A stretch of 64,000 bases of DNA from Paenibacillus dauci. GTDB taxonomy: Bacteria > Bacillota > Bacilli > Paenibacillales > Paenibacillaceae. Shown in pieces: positions 8,199-19,108 of this stretch. The position numbers and the translations under genes are program-made. The notes below the pieces were generated by a model. That model had not been told where the DNA came from. It did not search any database and was given only the letters and a program-made list of their open reading frames with translations. The stretch is taken from contig NZ_LAQQ01000017.1 in the NCBI RefSeq assembly GCF_000971985.1, positions 1 to 64,000 on the forward strand, read 5' to 3'. The stretch's first letter is position 1; the number at the start of each line of letters is the position of its first letter.

Positions 8199-9407
8199 TT
8201 GAATCCAATCAAGAAAGAGCGGCTGCCACAGCTTGATTTCTTTCGGGCTATTGCCATTATAGGTGTGCTGCATGTGCATTCTACGTCCAATGCGACGATA
8301 GAAGCCGTCAACACCTCGCTGTATTATGTATTTAATTTTTTGAATCTGTTTTTCAAGTACGGTACACCTTCGTTTATTTTCCTGAGCAGCTTTGTACTGT
8401 TTTATAATTATTATGATCGTCCGCTGACCGGTAAATTGATTGGCAGCTTTTATAAAAAGCGGATGCTGTACATTCTGCTGCCGTATATTTTGATCTCGGC
8501 GCTATATTTCCTGTATAAGCTCAATAATAATGATCGATTTGATGAACCGATCGGCGTATTGCTGGGTGACTATGTTCATGCCATTTTCCATGGCTCGGCC
8601 TGGACTCATCTGTACTTTGTATTTATCAGTGTACAGTTCTATATTCTCTTCCCGCTGATGCTGGCACTGCTCAAAAGTCAGCGCTGGATCGCACGCTGGG
8701 CGCTGCCAATTGGTCTGGCGATTCAATGGGGCTGGGTATTATGGAACAAATATGATCTGCATTATGCGAGTAAAGGAAGTATTGCTCTATCGTATTTTGC
8801 GTACTACCTGATGGGGGCATTTGTAGCGATTTACTTCAAGCCTTTCCGTTCCTGGGTAATGAGCAAATGGAGCGAGATGCAGCGTATCCAGAAGATCAGC
8901 ACAATTGTGCTCTGGGCCAGTTGGCTAATCACCGGTCTGATCTATGTGCAGATCTGGTATGATGCTCGTCTGACCAATGAATGGCTGGATTCGCTCTGGT
9001 ATGAATTCATGTGGAATATCTACACGATGTTGTCTTCTCTGGTATTGTTCCACAGCGCATTTATCCTGCATCGACGTGCACCGGCATGGTTGCTGGCGAT
9101 TCTGCGTCGTCTGGGAGAGATATCCTTTGCTGTGTATCTGGTTCATCCGTTCCTGCTTGCCTTTTACCGGGAGACGCAGGATCAGTTCTCGATGAGCACG
9201 ATTACGTATTTCTGCTGGATCTATGGAGGTCTGATCTTTGCTTTGGTGGTCTCCTCAATTATTGTTCAGATTATGTTTAGACGGGTTCCTTTCTCATGGG
9301 TACTGTTGGGAAGTGTTCCGTCATCTTTATCCAAAAAGAAACGCGATAGTAATGATGGCACCAAGCGTACGCGTAAAACGGATGCGGTTCAGCGAACCAG
9401 TCCATAA
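8199..9407 (+). CDS. Integral membrane acyltransferase (acyltransferase 3 family)
   Basis: About 402 residues with roughly ten hydrophobic segments and the N-terminal motif LDFFRAIAIIGVLHVHS, where FRAxAI and the His are typical of acyltransferase family 3 (OatA/WecH-like). Such proteins acylate cell-wall or surface glycans; the substrate here is unknown. The start is TTG at 8199, supported by TAAGGAG at 8181. The C-terminus is basic and rich in Lys, Arg and Thr. It lies between the hprK operon and the his operon, with its own terminator at 9446. Confidence 0.85.
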   Translation: MNPIKKERLPQLDFFRAIAIIGVLHVHSTSNATIEAVNTSLYYVFNFLNLFFKYGTPSFIFLSSFVLFYNYYDRPLTGKLIGSFYKKRMLYILLPYILISALYFLYKLNNNDRFDEPIGVLLGDYVHAIFHGSAWTHLYFVFISVQFYILFPLMLALLKSQRWIARWALPIGLAIQWGWVLWNKYDLHYASKGSIALSYFAYYLMGAFVAIYFKPFRSWVMSKWSEMQRIQKISTIVLWASWLITGLIYVQIWYDARLTNEWLDSLWYEFMWNIYTMLSSLVLFHSAFILHRRAPAWLLAILRRLGEISFAVYLVHPFLLAFYRETQDQFSMSTITYFCWIYGGLIFALVVSSIIVQIMFRRVPFSWVLLGSVPSSLSKKKRDSNDGTKRTRKTDAVQRTSP

Positions 9408-9445
9408 TAGGAATAGCGCAGGCAATAGCTTGTATCAATAAATCT

Positions 9446-9478
9446 AAAAGGTCACCTCTAATGCAGGTGGCCTTTTTG
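9446..9478 (+). terminator. Terminator after the acyltransferase 3 gene
   Basis: AAAAGGTCACCTC / CAGGTGGCCTTTTT forms a strong stem with a short loop and a T run, about 40 nt after the stop codon. Confidence 0.88.
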
Positions 9479-9748
9479 TATAGCTAAAAATAAGCGTAAT
9501 GGATAGAAGGATAGCGAATAGCCTCCGGATTTTATTTTCCGGGAAATAAGAAGGAGAATGACTATTCAGTGGGTAATTGGGATAGAGAGCAATCGAAAAG
9601 GCTATAGACGATTAGAAGTGCCTATGAAGTAGTTGGATGAAAAGCATCTGCTGCCTGAAAATGTAGTATGTAAATTGAGTAGATAAAGAGGCAGATATAA
9701 AAGCACAAAGGAAGCACTATAGAAGCTATATCGAGAAATGGATGTCAA
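9479..9748. other. Intergenic region upstream of the his promoter
   Basis: About 270 nt, AT-rich, with no reading frame preceded by a ribosome binding site and no structured RNA that I recognise. It ends at the his operon promoter. Confidence 0.5.
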
Positions 9749-9777
9749 TTGACTGTACAGTTACGGTGTGGTAATAT
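9749..9777 (+). promoter_or_regulatory. Sigma-A promoter of the his operon
   Basis: TTGACT (9749-9754), a 17-nt spacer and TAATAT (9772-9777) make a near-consensus promoter. The leader to the first start codon would be about 65 nt, too short for a T-box. Confidence 0.8.
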
Positions 9778-9852
9778 ATCAAATATCCTTTACTTTATTA
9801 GCAAAGTACCACTTTAATGTGATAAAATATTGTGTGATCAGGGGTGACTGTT

Positions 9853-11040
9853 TTGTCCAAGCCAAAAGGATTCGAAAAACCGACAGGTGTGCGTGATTAT
9901 CTACCGCATGTCGTGTCCAAGCTGCGGTACATTGAAGAAAATGTGCTTCAGTCGATGTCCCAGTGGGGCTATCGCCAGATCATTACGCCAACACTTGAAT
10001 ATTACGATACCGTGGGAGTCGCCAGCTCGACCTCCGACCGTAAACTATATAAAATGCTAAATAACCGTGGTACAACGATGGTGCTGCGCTCGGATATGAC
10101 AACACCGATCGCGCGTGTAATGGGCTCCCTCCTCAAAGAAGAGCCGTTGCCGATCCGGTTGGCCTATCATGCGAATGTATTTCGCTCTATTGAAGAAGAA
10201 GCCGGACGGGAAGCTGAATTTTTCCAGACGGGAGCCGAGCTGGTAGGTGTGGATTCTCCTGAAGGAGATGCGGAAGTGATTGCTCTCGCCATTGCTTGTC
10301 TGCAGGCGACAGGGGTGCAGAATTTCAAAATATCGCTCGGTCATGTAGGCTTCTTGAGCGGACTTCTGGAAGAAGCATTGCCAGGCAAAGTGCGTGAGCA
10401 GGAGGCACTCAAGGATCGACTGCTAAACCGTGACTTTGTAGGCTTCCGGGAACAATTATCTGCCTTTAACCTGTCTAACGCGCAGCGTAGTGAGCTGGAA
10501 GGGCTGCTGCGGCTACGGGGAGCCGAAGATATCTGCGAGCAGGCTCTGGAAATCAGCAGCAATGAACAGGCATCCGCTTCGATTCGTCACCTGTGCAAGG
10601 TATGGGAAGTGCTGGAAGCGTACGATATCTCGAAATACGTGATGATTGATCTGACCATGATCGGCAACTTCTCTTATTACACAGGAATGGTGTTTGAAGG
10701 TTATGCAGCGGAGCTGGGATCACCAATCTGCAGCGGCGGCCGCTATGATAATCTGCTGGCACAGTTTGGACGTTCTGTGGTAGCAACCGGATTTGCACTT
10801 AAAACAAATCGAATTCTGGATGGAGTGCAACTACCTGTACCACAACCGGAAAAACCAATTATGGTTACTTACGATGCAGCCAGCCGACGCGAAGCTTTTG
10901 CCCATGCAGCGAGTCTGCGGCAGCAGGGGAAAATGGTAGTTACCGAGTATGCTGCAGAAGCGACAAATGATAATCTTTCTTCGGATGGTTATGGAGAGAT
11001 TGTTCATTTTAAAAGTGGCAGCCCGGCGATTAGCCAATAA
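9853..11040 (+). CDS. hisZ: ATP phosphoribosyltransferase regulatory subunit
   Basis: About 395 residues related to the histidyl-tRNA synthetase catalytic core but without the anticodon-binding domain. Motif 2 region [11 protein letters not shown] and a C-terminal CSGGRYDNL are visible. HisZ pairs with the short form of HisG to build the active, histidine-regulated enzyme, and the HisG here is indeed the short form. The reading frame opens at GTG 9844, but AGGGGTG at about 9839-9845 is placed better for the TTG at 9853, giving [12 protein letters not shown]. It is first in an eight-gene his operon plus hisJ. Confidence 0.93.
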   Translation: MSKPKGFEKPTGVRDYLPHVVSKLRYIEENVLQSMSQWGYRQIITPTLEYYDTVGVASSTSDRKLYKMLNNRGTTMVLRSDMTTPIARVMGSLLKEEPLPIRLAYHANVFRSIEEEAGREAEFFQTGAELVGVDSPEGDAEVIALAIACLQATGVQNFKISLGHVGFLSGLLEEALPGKVREQEALKDRLLNRDFVGFREQLSAFNLSNAQRSELEGLLRLRGAEDICEQALEISSNEQASASIRHLCKVWEVLEAYDISKYVMIDLTMIGNFSYYTGMVFEGYAAELGSPICSGGRYDNLLAQFGRSVVATGFALKTNRILDGVQLPVPQPEKPIMVTYDAASRREAFAHAASLRQQGKMVVTEYAAEATNDNLSSDGYGEIVHFKSGSPAISQ

Positions 11041-11084
11041 CACGAATCAAGAACTGCAAATTAGAACAGGGAGATGTATACCCT

Positions 11085-11741
11085 ATGAGTCAGATTCTGA
11101 AAGTAGCGATGCCCAAAGGGCGTATTTATAAAAAAGCAGCTGAGCTGTTTTTGCAGGCGGGTATTCCAATTCCAACCGATGTGGATGAATCGCGCAAGCT
11201 GATTGTAGAGCTGCCAGAAGCAAAAATGGAGTTCATTCTGGCTAAACCAGTTGATGTACCGATCTATGTCGAGCATGGAGTAGCGGATATTGGCATTGTC
11301 GGCAAGGATGTACTGATGGAAGAAAACCGCGATGTATATGAACTGCTCGATCTTGGAATCGCCCGCTGCCGCATGTCTGTAATTGCTCTGCCGGATTGGC
11401 AGCCGGGTATTCAGCAGCGTGTAGCGACCAAGTATCCGAATGTAGCTTCCCAGTATTTCCGTGAACGCGGACAGCAGGTTGAAGTGATCAAGCTGAATGG
11501 ATCGATTGAACTGGCGCCCATGATCGGACTGGCTGATCGTATCGTCGATATGGTAGAGACCGGACAGACACTACGGGAAAATGGACTGGTCGAGATGGAG
11601 GAACTATTCGGTATCACCAGTCGATTGATTGCCAACCGGGTGAGCTACCGGATGAAAAGTGAAGAAATCCAGCAGCTGTGTGATCAGCTACAAAAGGTCA
11701 TTCAGCCATCGACAGCAAATGAGACTCAGGAAATCAGATAG
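11085..11741 (+). CDS. hisG: ATP phosphoribosyltransferase, short form
   Basis: About 218 residues starting [18 protein letters not shown]. This is the short HisG lacking the C-terminal regulatory domain. It joins ATP and PRPP in the first step of histidine synthesis. The conserved segment [17 protein letters not shown] (PRPP-binding region) is present. An AGGGAGA ribosome binding site lies upstream. It depends on HisZ, encoded 44 nt upstream. Confidence 0.96.
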   Translation: MSQILKVAMPKGRIYKKAAELFLQAGIPIPTDVDESRKLIVELPEAKMEFILAKPVDVPIYVEHGVADIGIVGKDVLMEENRDVYELLDLGIARCRMSVIALPDWQPGIQQRVATKYPNVASQYFRERGQQVEVIKLNGSIELAPMIGLADRIVDMVETGQTLRENGLVEMEELFGITSRLIANRVSYRMKSEEIQQLCDQLQKVIQPSTANETQEIR

Positions 11742-11814
11742 TAGACAATAGACCGGGTGATCCTGCTTGGGTACCCGCAGACATAGCAAGGTATGAAGCA
11801 AGGGGGAATGTATT

Positions 11815-13101
11815 GTGAGAATAGTATCTGCACAGGAATTTGATTTGCGGCGTGAAGTGGAGTATGGTTCACCGGAGCAGAATGCTGTGGTACAACAGAT
11901 TGTACAGCGTGTGAAGCAGGAGGGAGATACAGCTCTGCTGCAATATACTGCGCAGTTTGATCGGGTAGAGCTGGCAGCGGACCAGCTGCGAGTGACGGAG
12001 GAAGAACTACAGGCTGCCTACGCGCAGGTAGAACCTTCTTTTATTACAGCCATTACACTGGCGGCGGACAATATCCGTCAGTTCCACCAGAAGCAAAAGC
12101 GTAATTCCTGGATGGATATGCAGCCTGATGGCAGTCTGCTCGGTCAGATTATTCGTCCACTGCAGCGAGTCGGCGTATATGTGCCTGGTGGCAAAGCTGC
12201 ATACCCTTCCTCGGTACTGATGAATGTGATTCCTGCGCAGGTAGCCGGTGTACCGCAGATTGTGATGGTGACACCGCCGGCAACAGGCGGGACCGAAGGC
12301 ATCGATCCGTATATTCTGGTCACAGCAGCCGAAGCAGGTGTAACGGAGATTTACCGTATCGGTGGCGCACAAGCCATAGCAGCACTGGCGTATGGCACAG
12401 ATAGCATCGAGCCGGTCGATAAAATATGCGGTCCGGGTAATATCTATGTAGCTCTCGCCAAGCGAGAAGTATACGGTGTGGTCGATATCGACAGTATCGC
12501 CGGTCCGAGTGAAATCGTTGTACTGGCTGATCATCTGGCAAACCCGGTCTATATAGCAGCGGATCTATTGTCCCAGGCCGAGCATGATGAGATGGCATCT
12601 GCGATTCTGGTGACGTCTTCCCGGGAAATCGCAGATGCAGTCGCAGCCGAAGTGGAACGACAGCTGGAAAGTCTGCCGCGCAAGGAGATTGCGACTGCTT
12701 CAATTCGCAATTATGGCGCTATTATCGTCACACAAGATATTGCAGAAGGTATCCGTATCGTAAACCGACTGGCACCGGAGCATCTGGAGATTATGGTCGA
12801 TCAGCCGATGAATGTACTGGGCATGATCGAAAATGCAGGAGCGATTTTCCTTGGTAATTACAGTTCGGAGCCAGTAGGGGATTACTTTGCCGGACCGAAT
12901 CATATTATTCCGACCAATGGTACAGCGCGCTTCTCTTCACCGGTAGATGTGGACGATTTTATCAAAAAGTCGAGTATGATCTATTACAGCAAGGAAGCGC
13001 TGCTGACAAATGGTAATATCATTATGGAGCTCGCCCGTCATGAAGGATTGGAAGGTCATGCACGTGCGATTCAGGTACGGCTGGAACAGGAAGGAAGCTG
13101 A
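11815..13101 (+). CDS. hisD: Histidinol dehydrogenase
   Basis: About 428 residues, the usual length. Conserved segments include [39 protein letters not shown] and [15 protein letters not shown], which carry the NAD- and zinc-binding residues. It oxidises histidinol to histidine in two NAD-dependent steps. The start is GTG at 11815 with CAAGGGGG upstream. It lies between hisG and hisB. Confidence 0.97.
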   Translation: MRIVSAQEFDLRREVEYGSPEQNAVVQQIVQRVKQEGDTALLQYTAQFDRVELAADQLRVTEEELQAAYAQVEPSFITAITLAADNIRQFHQKQKRNSWMDMQPDGSLLGQIIRPLQRVGVYVPGGKAAYPSSVLMNVIPAQVAGVPQIVMVTPPATGGTEGIDPYILVTAAEAGVTEIYRIGGAQAIAALAYGTDSIEPVDKICGPGNIYVALAKREVYGVVDIDSIAGPSEIVVLADHLANPVYIAADLLSQAEHDEMASAILVTSSREIADAVAAEVERQLESLPRKEIATASIRNYGAIIVTQDIAEGIRIVNRLAPEHLEIMVDQPMNVLGMIENAGAIFLGNYSSEPVGDYFAGPNHIIPTNGTARFSSPVDVDDFIKKSSMIYYSKEALLTNGNIIMELARHEGLEGHARAIQVRLEQEGS

Positions 13102-13173
13102 GACAGGAATGTATCGTCTGTCTTGAATAGCATTGCATATATAAAATAGCAGGAGACCAGGGGGAGAATTCAT

Positions 13174-13779
13174 ATGTCAACCGAGAATCAAAGTACACGC
13201 CAGGCAGAAGTGAGCCGCAAAACGAACGAGACCAATATCCAGTTGGTTTTTCAGGTGGATGGAACAGGACAGGCCGAGATCGAGACGGATGTTCCTTTTC
13301 TGAATCATATGCTGGATCTGTTCACCAAGCATGGGCATTTTGATCTCAAGCTCAAAGCACAGGGCGATATTGAGATTGATGATCATCATACGGTAGAAGA
13401 TATCGGGATCTGTCTGGGTCAGACGCTGCGTGAAGCGCTTGGAGACAAGCGTGGTATCAAGCGGTATGCAAGTGTATTTGTGCCGATGGATGAAGCGCTG
13501 GCACAGGTGGTAATCGATGTGAGCAACCGCCCTCACTTTGAATATCGGGCTGAATATCCTTCTGCTCAGGTGGGAAGTTTCCAGGTGGAGCTGGTACATG
13601 AATTTCTGTGGAAATTGGCTCTGGAAGCACGCATTACCCTGCATGTGATCGTACATTACGGTCAGAATACGCATCATATGATCGAAGCAGTATTCAAGGC
13701 ACTGGGACGTGCTATTGATGAAGCAACCTCTATTGATCCGCGTGTAACAGGAGTACCTTCGACGAAGGGAGTGCTGTAA
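13174..13779 (+). CDS. hisB: Imidazoleglycerol-phosphate dehydratase
   Basis: About 201 residues, the monofunctional form without a phosphatase domain. The metal-binding motifs DDHHTVEDIGICLGQ and the later HVIVHYGQNTHHMIEAVFKALG are present. The separate phosphatase role is met by HisJ further down the operon. The start ATG 13174 follows GGGGGAG. The stop is 3 nt before hisH. Confidence 0.97.
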   Translation: MSTENQSTRQAEVSRKTNETNIQLVFQVDGTGQAEIETDVPFLNHMLDLFTKHGHFDLKLKAQGDIEIDDHHTVEDIGICLGQTLREALGDKRGIKRYASVFVPMDEALAQVVIDVSNRPHFEYRAEYPSAQVGSFQVELVHEFLWKLALEARITLHVIVHYGQNTHHMIEAVFKALGRAIDEATSIDPRVTGVPSTKGVL

Positions 13780-13782
13780 CCG

Positions 13783-14448
13783 ATGGCGATTGCGATTGTA
13801 GATTACGGTATCGGCAATCTGCACAGCGTCAGCAAGGCAATTGAGCGGCTCGGCTATGAATATGTCATCACAGGCGATAAGGATGAGATCTTTGCAGCCG
13901 AGGGAGTGATACTGCCTGGCGTAGGTGCATTTGGCGATGCGATGAATCATATCCGTGAAGGTGGAATGGATCATATCGTACAGGAGGTTGCTGACAGCGG
14001 CAAGCCGCTGCTGGGCATCTGTCTGGGTATGCAGCTACTGTTCAGTGAAGGCGAAGAATATGGCGTTCATCGGGGTCTGGATATTTTGCAGGGCCGGGTA
14101 GTACGTTTCCAGGAGGGCGATTACAAGATTCCTCATATGGGCTGGAACAAGCTGGAGTATCAGCGTCCTGAAGATCCGCTGGTGAGAGATTTGTATGAAG
14201 GGCATGTGTACTTTGTCCATTCTTATCATGTGCAGCCGGATCGCACCGAGGATCTGATTGCTGTAGCGGATTATGGACAGCCGGTGACTGCCATTGTAGG
14301 CCGGGATAATGTATACGGAATGCAATTTCATCCGGAAAAGAGCGGAGAGCTGGGCAGGTTGTTGCTGCGCAACTTCCTCGCCCTGTCGACTGGTGAAAGG
14401 CTGGATCATCCGGCAGATATCGTTATGAACCGTACAGAGAGCCAGTAA
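13783..14448 (+). CDS. hisH: Imidazole glycerol phosphate synthase, glutaminase subunit
   Basis: About 221 residues, a class I glutamine amidotransferase. The nucleophile elbow GICLGMQLLF holds the catalytic Cys, and YGMQFHPEKSG supplies the catalytic His and Glu. It releases ammonia that is channelled to HisF. It follows hisB by 3 nt, suggesting coupled translation. Confidence 0.97.
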   Translation: MAIAIVDYGIGNLHSVSKAIERLGYEYVITGDKDEIFAAEGVILPGVGAFGDAMNHIREGGMDHIVQEVADSGKPLLGICLGMQLLFSEGEEYGVHRGLDILQGRVVRFQEGDYKIPHMGWNKLEYQRPEDPLVRDLYEGHVYFVHSYHVQPDRTEDLIAVADYGQPVTAIVGRDNVYGMQFHPEKSGELGRLLLRNFLALSTGERLDHPADIVMNRTESQ

Positions 14449-14482
14449 TCATATTCATTCTATCGAACGAGGGGGAACCATA

Positions 14483-15214
14483 TTGTCTTCTTTTACCATT
14501 TATCCGGCCATTGATATTCGCGGCGGCCGTTGTGTGCGCCTGATCCAGGGCGATTATAATCAGGAAACAGTATACAATGAAGACCCGGCAGCTGTTGCAG
14601 CAGACTTTGCTGCGCAGGGAGCCGGGTATGTACATTTGGTGGATCTGGATGGTGCCAAAGCCGGCCATCCGGTCAATCATGAGCTGATTGGACGTATTGC
14701 CCGCCAGGTGCAGGTACCCGTGCAGGTAGGCGGTGGACTACGTACACTGCATGATGTAGAAAAGCTGCTCGAGCTGGGTGTTAGTCGCGTCATTATTGGC
14801 ACGGCAGCGATTGAAGACCGTGAATTTACAGAGTCTGTACTGGCGACTTATGGCAGTCAGGTCGCTATCGGTATCGATGCACGTAATGGATACGTAGCGA
14901 CCCGTGGCTGGCTGGAGACCTCTGAAGTGAAAGCCGAAGAGCTGGCTATCCAATTGGCTGCCAAAGGAGCAGAGACATTTATTTTTACCGATATTTCTCG
15001 TGATGGCATGATGCAGGGACCGAATATTGAAGCAATAGCAGCGATTGCACAGGCATCCGGCAAGCAGGTGATTGCTTCCGGCGGTGTTACGGTGCTGGAT
15101 GATCTGGTGAAGCTGGCAGAGCGGCGTGAGCAGGGAATCAGCGGTGCGATCGTGGGCAAAGCGATATATACTGGCAAAATTGATCTGAAGCAAGCACTGC
15201 AGACGATCCGGTAA
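14483..15214 (+). CDS. hisA: ProFAR isomerase
   Basis: About 243 residues, a (beta/alpha)8 barrel. The catalytic Asp in [14 protein letters not shown] and the second Asp in [14 protein letters not shown] are present. It isomerises 5'-ProFAR to PRFAR. The start is TTG at 14483 with GAGGGGGA upstream. Confidence 0.96.
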   Translation: MSSFTIYPAIDIRGGRCVRLIQGDYNQETVYNEDPAAVAADFAAQGAGYVHLVDLDGAKAGHPVNHELIGRIARQVQVPVQVGGGLRTLHDVEKLLELGVSRVIIGTAAIEDREFTESVLATYGSQVAIGIDARNGYVATRGWLETSEVKAEELAIQLAAKGAETFIFTDISRDGMMQGPNIEAIAAIAQASGKQVIASGGVTVLDDLVKLAERREQGISGAIVGKAIYTGKIDLKQALQTIR

Positions 15215-15227
15215 AGGAGGGCAAATC

Positions 15228-15986
15228 ATGCTCGCAAAGCGTATTATCCCATGTCTGGACGTCAAAGAAGGACGGGTCGTCAAAGGTGTGAATTTTGTAA
15301 ATCTGCGGGATGCCGGTGATCCGGTAGAGCTGGCTGCGCTGTATGATCGCGAAGGTGCGGATGAACTGGTCTTTCTGGATATCTCGGCTTCGGTAGAAGG
15401 TCGGGAGACGATGGTGGATGTGGTGCGCCGCACAGCCGGAGAAATCTCGATTCCATTTACAGTCGGTGGGGGTATCTCCTCGGTAGAGGATATGAAAAAA
15501 ATCCTGCGCGCTGGCGCCGATAAGATCGGTATTAACACAGCAGCCGTGCTGAATCCGCAGCTGATTAATGAAGGGTCGCAGCGCTTTGGTGCCCAGTGTA
15601 TCGTTGTAGCGGTTGATGCCAAATTCAATCCCGAATGGAACGAGTGGGAAGTATACACACACGGAGGCCGCAAGCCGACCGGCATCAAAGCACTGGAGTG
15701 GGTTCGTGAAGCCGAGCAGCGCGGTGCCGGGGAAATTCTGCTCACCAGCATGGATGCGGATGGAACCAAGGATGGATTTGATCTGCCGCTGACCAAAGCG
15801 GTCTGCGAGGCGGTGAATATTCCTGTAATTGCATCTGGTGGAGCCGGGAAGCCGGAGCATTTCTACGACGTGTTTGATCAGGCTAATGCCGATGCAGGTC
15901 TCGCAGCGACTATTTTCCACTATAAAGAAATTTCGATTCCTGCGCTTAAAACGGAATTGAAGGCTGAAGGAGTGGAGATCCGTTGA
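15228..15986 (+). CDS. hisF: Imidazole glycerol phosphate synthase, cyclase subunit
   Basis: About 252 residues, a barrel enzyme homologous to HisA. The catalytic Asp in [15 protein letters not shown] and the Asp in [12 protein letters not shown] are present. It makes imidazole glycerol phosphate and AICAR with ammonia from HisH. AAAGGAGG precedes the ATG. The stop overlaps the hisIE TTG start. Confidence 0.97.
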   Translation: MLAKRIIPCLDVKEGRVVKGVNFVNLRDAGDPVELAALYDREGADELVFLDISASVEGRETMVDVVRRTAGEISIPFTVGGGISSVEDMKKILRAGADKIGINTAAVLNPQLINEGSQRFGAQCIVVAVDAKFNPEWNEWEVYTHGGRKPTGIKALEWVREAEQRGAGEILLTSMDADGTKDGFDLPLTKAVCEAVNIPVIASGGAGKPEHFYDVFDQANADAGLAATIFHYKEISIPALKTELKAEGVEIR

Positions 15987-16729
15987 GTAATGATCAGCTG
16001 CAATCGGAGATGATTCATCAGTCGCTCTCTCTGGAGGAGCTGACGACTGCGATTAAATGGGATAGCCAAGGACTTGTGCCGGCGATCGTACAGGATGCTA
16101 CCAGCAAAAATGTACTGATGATGGCCTACATGAATGCGGAATCGCTGCGCCGTTCCCTGGATACCGGTGAGACCTGGTTCTGGAGCCGATCTCGCCAGGA
16201 ATACTGGCACAAGGGTGGAACGTCAGGCAATACACAGCGTATCCAGTCGCTGTATTACGATTGTGATGGAGATACGCTGCTGCTATTAGTGGAAGCAAAT
16301 GGACCAGCCTGCCATACAGGCAGAATAAGCTGCTTTTATAATGAGGTGAATACAGTGGACAACAAGCCAACTTTTCAAAATAATACAGTCAATGCCAATA
16401 ACGATACATCAGGAGCAGCGGCCGGCAAAGACCGGTTCGCTATTCTGGCTGAACTGGAGCAGATGATCGCTGATCGTGAGCGTGAACGTCCGGAAGGTGC
16501 CTATACCACGTATCTATTCGAGAAAGGGATCGACAAGATTCTGAAAAAAGTCGGCGAAGAGACTGCCGAGACAATTATCGCTGCCAAAAACGGAGATAAC
16601 GAAGAGCTGCGCTATGAAGTGAGCGATCTGATCTATCACCTGCTCGTGCTGCTGCAGGAACGCAAGGTACCGCTGGATGATGTACTGGCCGAGCTGGATC
16701 GTCGTCATGAGCGTCCACGCAAAGACTAA
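15983..16729 (+). CDS. hisI: Bifunctional phosphoribosyl-AMP cyclohydrolase / phosphoribosyl-ATP pyrophosphatase
   Basis: About 248 residues in a HisI-HisE fusion. The N-terminal cyclohydrolase domain has [19 protein letters not shown], a zinc-site segment (DCDGDTLLL) and GPACHTG. A polar linker rich in Asn at about 120-145 leads to the HisE-type domain with EEXXE-like [14 protein letters not shown]. The start TTG 15983 overlaps the hisF stop (TTGA) and has AAGGAGTGG upstream. An internal ATG at MIHQS is an alternative. It carries out the second and third steps of the pathway. Confidence 0.95.
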   Translation: MSNDQLQSEMIHQSLSLEELTTAIKWDSQGLVPAIVQDATSKNVLMMAYMNAESLRRSLDTGETWFWSRSRQEYWHKGGTSGNTQRIQSLYYDCDGDTLLLLVEANGPACHTGRISCFYNEVNTVDNKPTFQNNTVNANNDTSGAAAGKDRFAILAELEQMIADRERERPEGAYTTYLFEKGIDKILKKVGEETAETIIAAKNGDNEELRYEVSDLIYHLLVLLQERKVPLDDVLAELDRRHERPRKD

Positions 16730-16753
16730 TAGGATGGAAGGGAGGAAGCGGCG

Positions 16754-17578
16754 ATGCTGATTGACTATCATACTCATCACGTCCGGTGTGGCCATGCTAT
16801 TGGTGAACTGGAGGAATATGTACAGCGGGGGATAGAGCTAGGATTGTCCCAGCTTGGATTATCCGATCATCTGCCGCTGATCCATGTAGACCCGTCTACC
16901 TATTATCCGGAAATGGCGATGCCTATGAATGAACTGCCACGCTATGTGGAAGAGTGTCTTATGCTCAAAGACAAATATCGGGATCAGATATCGATTCGGG
17001 TAGGGCTGGAAGCCGATTATATCGAAGGGTATGAAGAAGTGATCGGTAAGATACTGGACAGTTATCCTTTTGACTATGTGATCGGTTCTGTGCATTTTTT
17101 GGGAGAGTGGGATATCTCGGATCATCGTCAGACGCATCATTGGGAGGGCAAGCAGATTCTGGATGTGTACCGTCAGTACTATGAGGCTGTACAAAAGGCC
17201 GCAGCTACCGGTTTCTATGATATTGCCGGTCATCTGGATGTGATCAAGCGATTTGGCTACATTCCAGAGCCGGAGCAGGCAGAAGAACGAATTGCACTGG
17301 AAAATGCAGCTCTGCAAGCTGTCCAAAAAGCGGACATGGTAATGGAGTTGAACTCCTCCGGTCTGTCCAAAGTGTGCAAGGAAATCTTCCCTTCCCGTCG
17401 TATCGTAGAGCAGGCTATCGCTCTGGGTATCCCGCTGACGCTCGGCTCGGACGCGCATGATCCGCTGAAGCTGAGCGATCATCTGGACGAAGCAAGAGCA
17501 CTACTCACCGAGCTTGGCGTGCAGGAGATTGCTACATTCGAGAATCGCCAGCGCTCTATGGTACCACTGAATGACTAA
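16754..17578 (+). CDS. hisJ: Histidinol-phosphatase, PHP family
   Basis: About 274 residues with PHP metal-binding motifs DYHTHHVRCGHA near the start, GLSDHLPL, GLEADYIEGYE, GSVHFL, GHLDVIKRFG and GSDAHDP. It removes phosphate from histidinol phosphate, a step B. subtilis also gives to a PHP enzyme. It closes the his operon; hisC (the aminotransferase) is not in this window. Confidence 0.94.
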   Translation: MLIDYHTHHVRCGHAIGELEEYVQRGIELGLSQLGLSDHLPLIHVDPSTYYPEMAMPMNELPRYVEECLMLKDKYRDQISIRVGLEADYIEGYEEVIGKILDSYPFDYVIGSVHFLGEWDISDHRQTHHWEGKQILDVYRQYYEAVQKAAATGFYDIAGHLDVIKRFGYIPEPEQAEERIALENAALQAVQKADMVMELNSSGLSKVCKEIFPSRRIVEQAIALGIPLTLGSDAHDPLKLSDHLDEARALLTELGVQEIATFENRQRSMVPLND

Positions 17579-17726
17579 ATATCCGGATTCCACAAGTTTA
17601 TTTTTTGTTTGGAAATGAAATAATAAAAAGTATAGAGACGTATGTAATCCTACTTCTGTACAACAGATTATTATTCACTCTATCTCGTACAGAATCTGCC
17701 TTCATGCAGAAGACGTATTTCCAAAA

Positions 17727-17768
17727 TAAAAGCCCACTGACCATGTAAACAGGCCAGTGGGCTTTTTG
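17727..17768. terminator. Bidirectional terminator between hisJ and the permease gene
   Basis: AAAAGCCCACTGACC / GGCCAGTGGGCTTTTT, with A runs before and T runs after, lies between two convergent genes and can serve both. Confidence 0.9.
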
Positions 17769-17857
17769 GATATATGTGGTTCGAATCTATCTTCTTCATA
17801 TATAGAATAGATGGTTGGATGCTTGATCCATACCGTGATTGCAATGGCTGTTCCAGC

Positions 17858-19108
17858 TTAACTGTGACTTGGACCCGCCTGCTTATCACCCTTAGGAAGG
17901 ATAAGCGCCGAATCGGAATCGGAAGTAATGACTGTCTCCGTGGAGTCAACCTCATCCGGATGCAGCGTGCCTTCTTTTTCCGCTTTGCGGATCTTGCGCA
18001 TTTCATTCAGCATCAGCAGGAAGATCACGACTAGAATACAAGTGATCAGGATCAGGAATCCACCGATTTCCTGCATAAAGTAATGCAGGTCACCGCCGCG
18101 GAATCCAAGACCGCGCAGGAACTTGAAGTGCCAGGACAGCGGCAGCGCATGGCTGACATTTTGCAGAATCGGCGGCAGCAGGGCTACCGGAAGCTGCGCA
18201 CCACTCAGGATAAATGATGGCAGCAGGATCATAGTAATCCGGCCAGCCGCTTTGGCTGGACTGGAAGCACTCCAGCCAATCATCATACAGAGCAGGGACA
18301 GAGCGATGGCATACATCAGGAACGGAATCCATAGCTGATAGACATTCGCTTCAAACCGCAAGCCACCTACCTGCTTGAGACAACCCATGACGAGATACAT
18401 GGAGCAGGTCGCAATAATCGAATAAGGCAGAACACGCAGTACCAGACTCAGCGGACGTCGCAGCATATCCTTGAGCAGTCCCTGCTCACGCAGACGCGGT
18501 ATGATCGTCAGCGTCGCTCCGCCAAGAATAGACAGGAACACTGTATTCACAAAACCGATAACCGAGCTCATCAGCATATTGTTGGTCGGGTTATACAGCA
18601 GACGTGTCTGCAGATTCAAACCAGTCGAGAAGTTGGTTGCCTGTGCCGAGCTGACTCCCATAGCCACCAGTCTGTTGGCTGCAGCAGCAGAGTTTTCGGC
18701 AGCGATCACTTCCGTTACCCCGTTACGCAGATACGTAGTGGCTGTAGACAGTGAAGTATCCACATACAATCCAATATTGGTCTGGGCCCCTTGTGCATGA
18801 GCTTTTTCCAGTCCGGATGGCAGATAAATAACACCAAAATATTCTTCATTATACATAAAGCTGTTAGGCTCCATGTAGTTATACGTAATATAGCTAATAT
18901 GGATATACTGATCGGCATCCAGCTTCTGGATCAGCTGCTGGCTATAGGCGCTATGGTCCAAATCCACGACAGCGACCGGAGCTTCATTCAGCTGATTGTT
19001 TTTAAATACATACCCGAAGGCCGCTGAGATGATCAGCGGCGCAATCAGGATAATAAAAATGAATTTGCCGTTCAGAATATGCTTGAATTCATCAATTATG
19101 GCTTTCAT
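17858..19108 (-). CDS. ABC-2 type membrane permease
   Basis: About 416 residues. A transmembrane segment near residues 14-36 is followed by a large outer loop (about 37-185). A block of five or so hydrophobic segments follows, the last near residues 350-372. The C-terminal tail is polar, with many Asp, Ser and Thr. This layout is typical of ABC-2 exporter permeases paired with HlyD proteins (YhhJ-like). No ATP-binding subunit is encoded here. The start overlaps the hlyD-like stop by 17 nt; GGAGG sits upstream. The substrate is unknown; a drug or toxic compound is a guess based on the MarR regulator. Confidence 0.82.
   Translation of the reverse strand: MKAIIDEFKHILNGKFIFIILIAPLIISAAFGYVFKNNQLNEAPVAVVDLDHSAYSQQLIQKLDADQYIHISYITYNYMEPNSFMYNEEYFGVIYLPSGLEKAHAQGAQTNIGLYVDTSLSTATTYLRNGVTEVIAAENSAAAANRLVAMGVSSAQATNFSTGLNLQTRLLYNPTNNMLMSSVIGFVNTVFLSILGGATLTIIPRLREQGLLKDMLRRPLSLVLRVLPYSIIATCSMYLVMGCLKQVGGLRFEANVYQLWIPFLMYAIALSLLCMMIGWSASSPAKAAGRITMILLPSFILSGAQLPVALLPPILQNVSHALPLSWHFKFLRGLGFRGGDLHYFMQEIGGFLILITCILVVIFLLMLNEMRKIRKAEKEGTLHPDEVDSTETVITSDSDSALILPKGDKQAGPSHS

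Noticed and set aside
9778..9852. T-box or histidine attenuator before hisZ
   Set aside because: The leader is about 70 nt, too short, and shows no T-box sequence or terminator hairpin.
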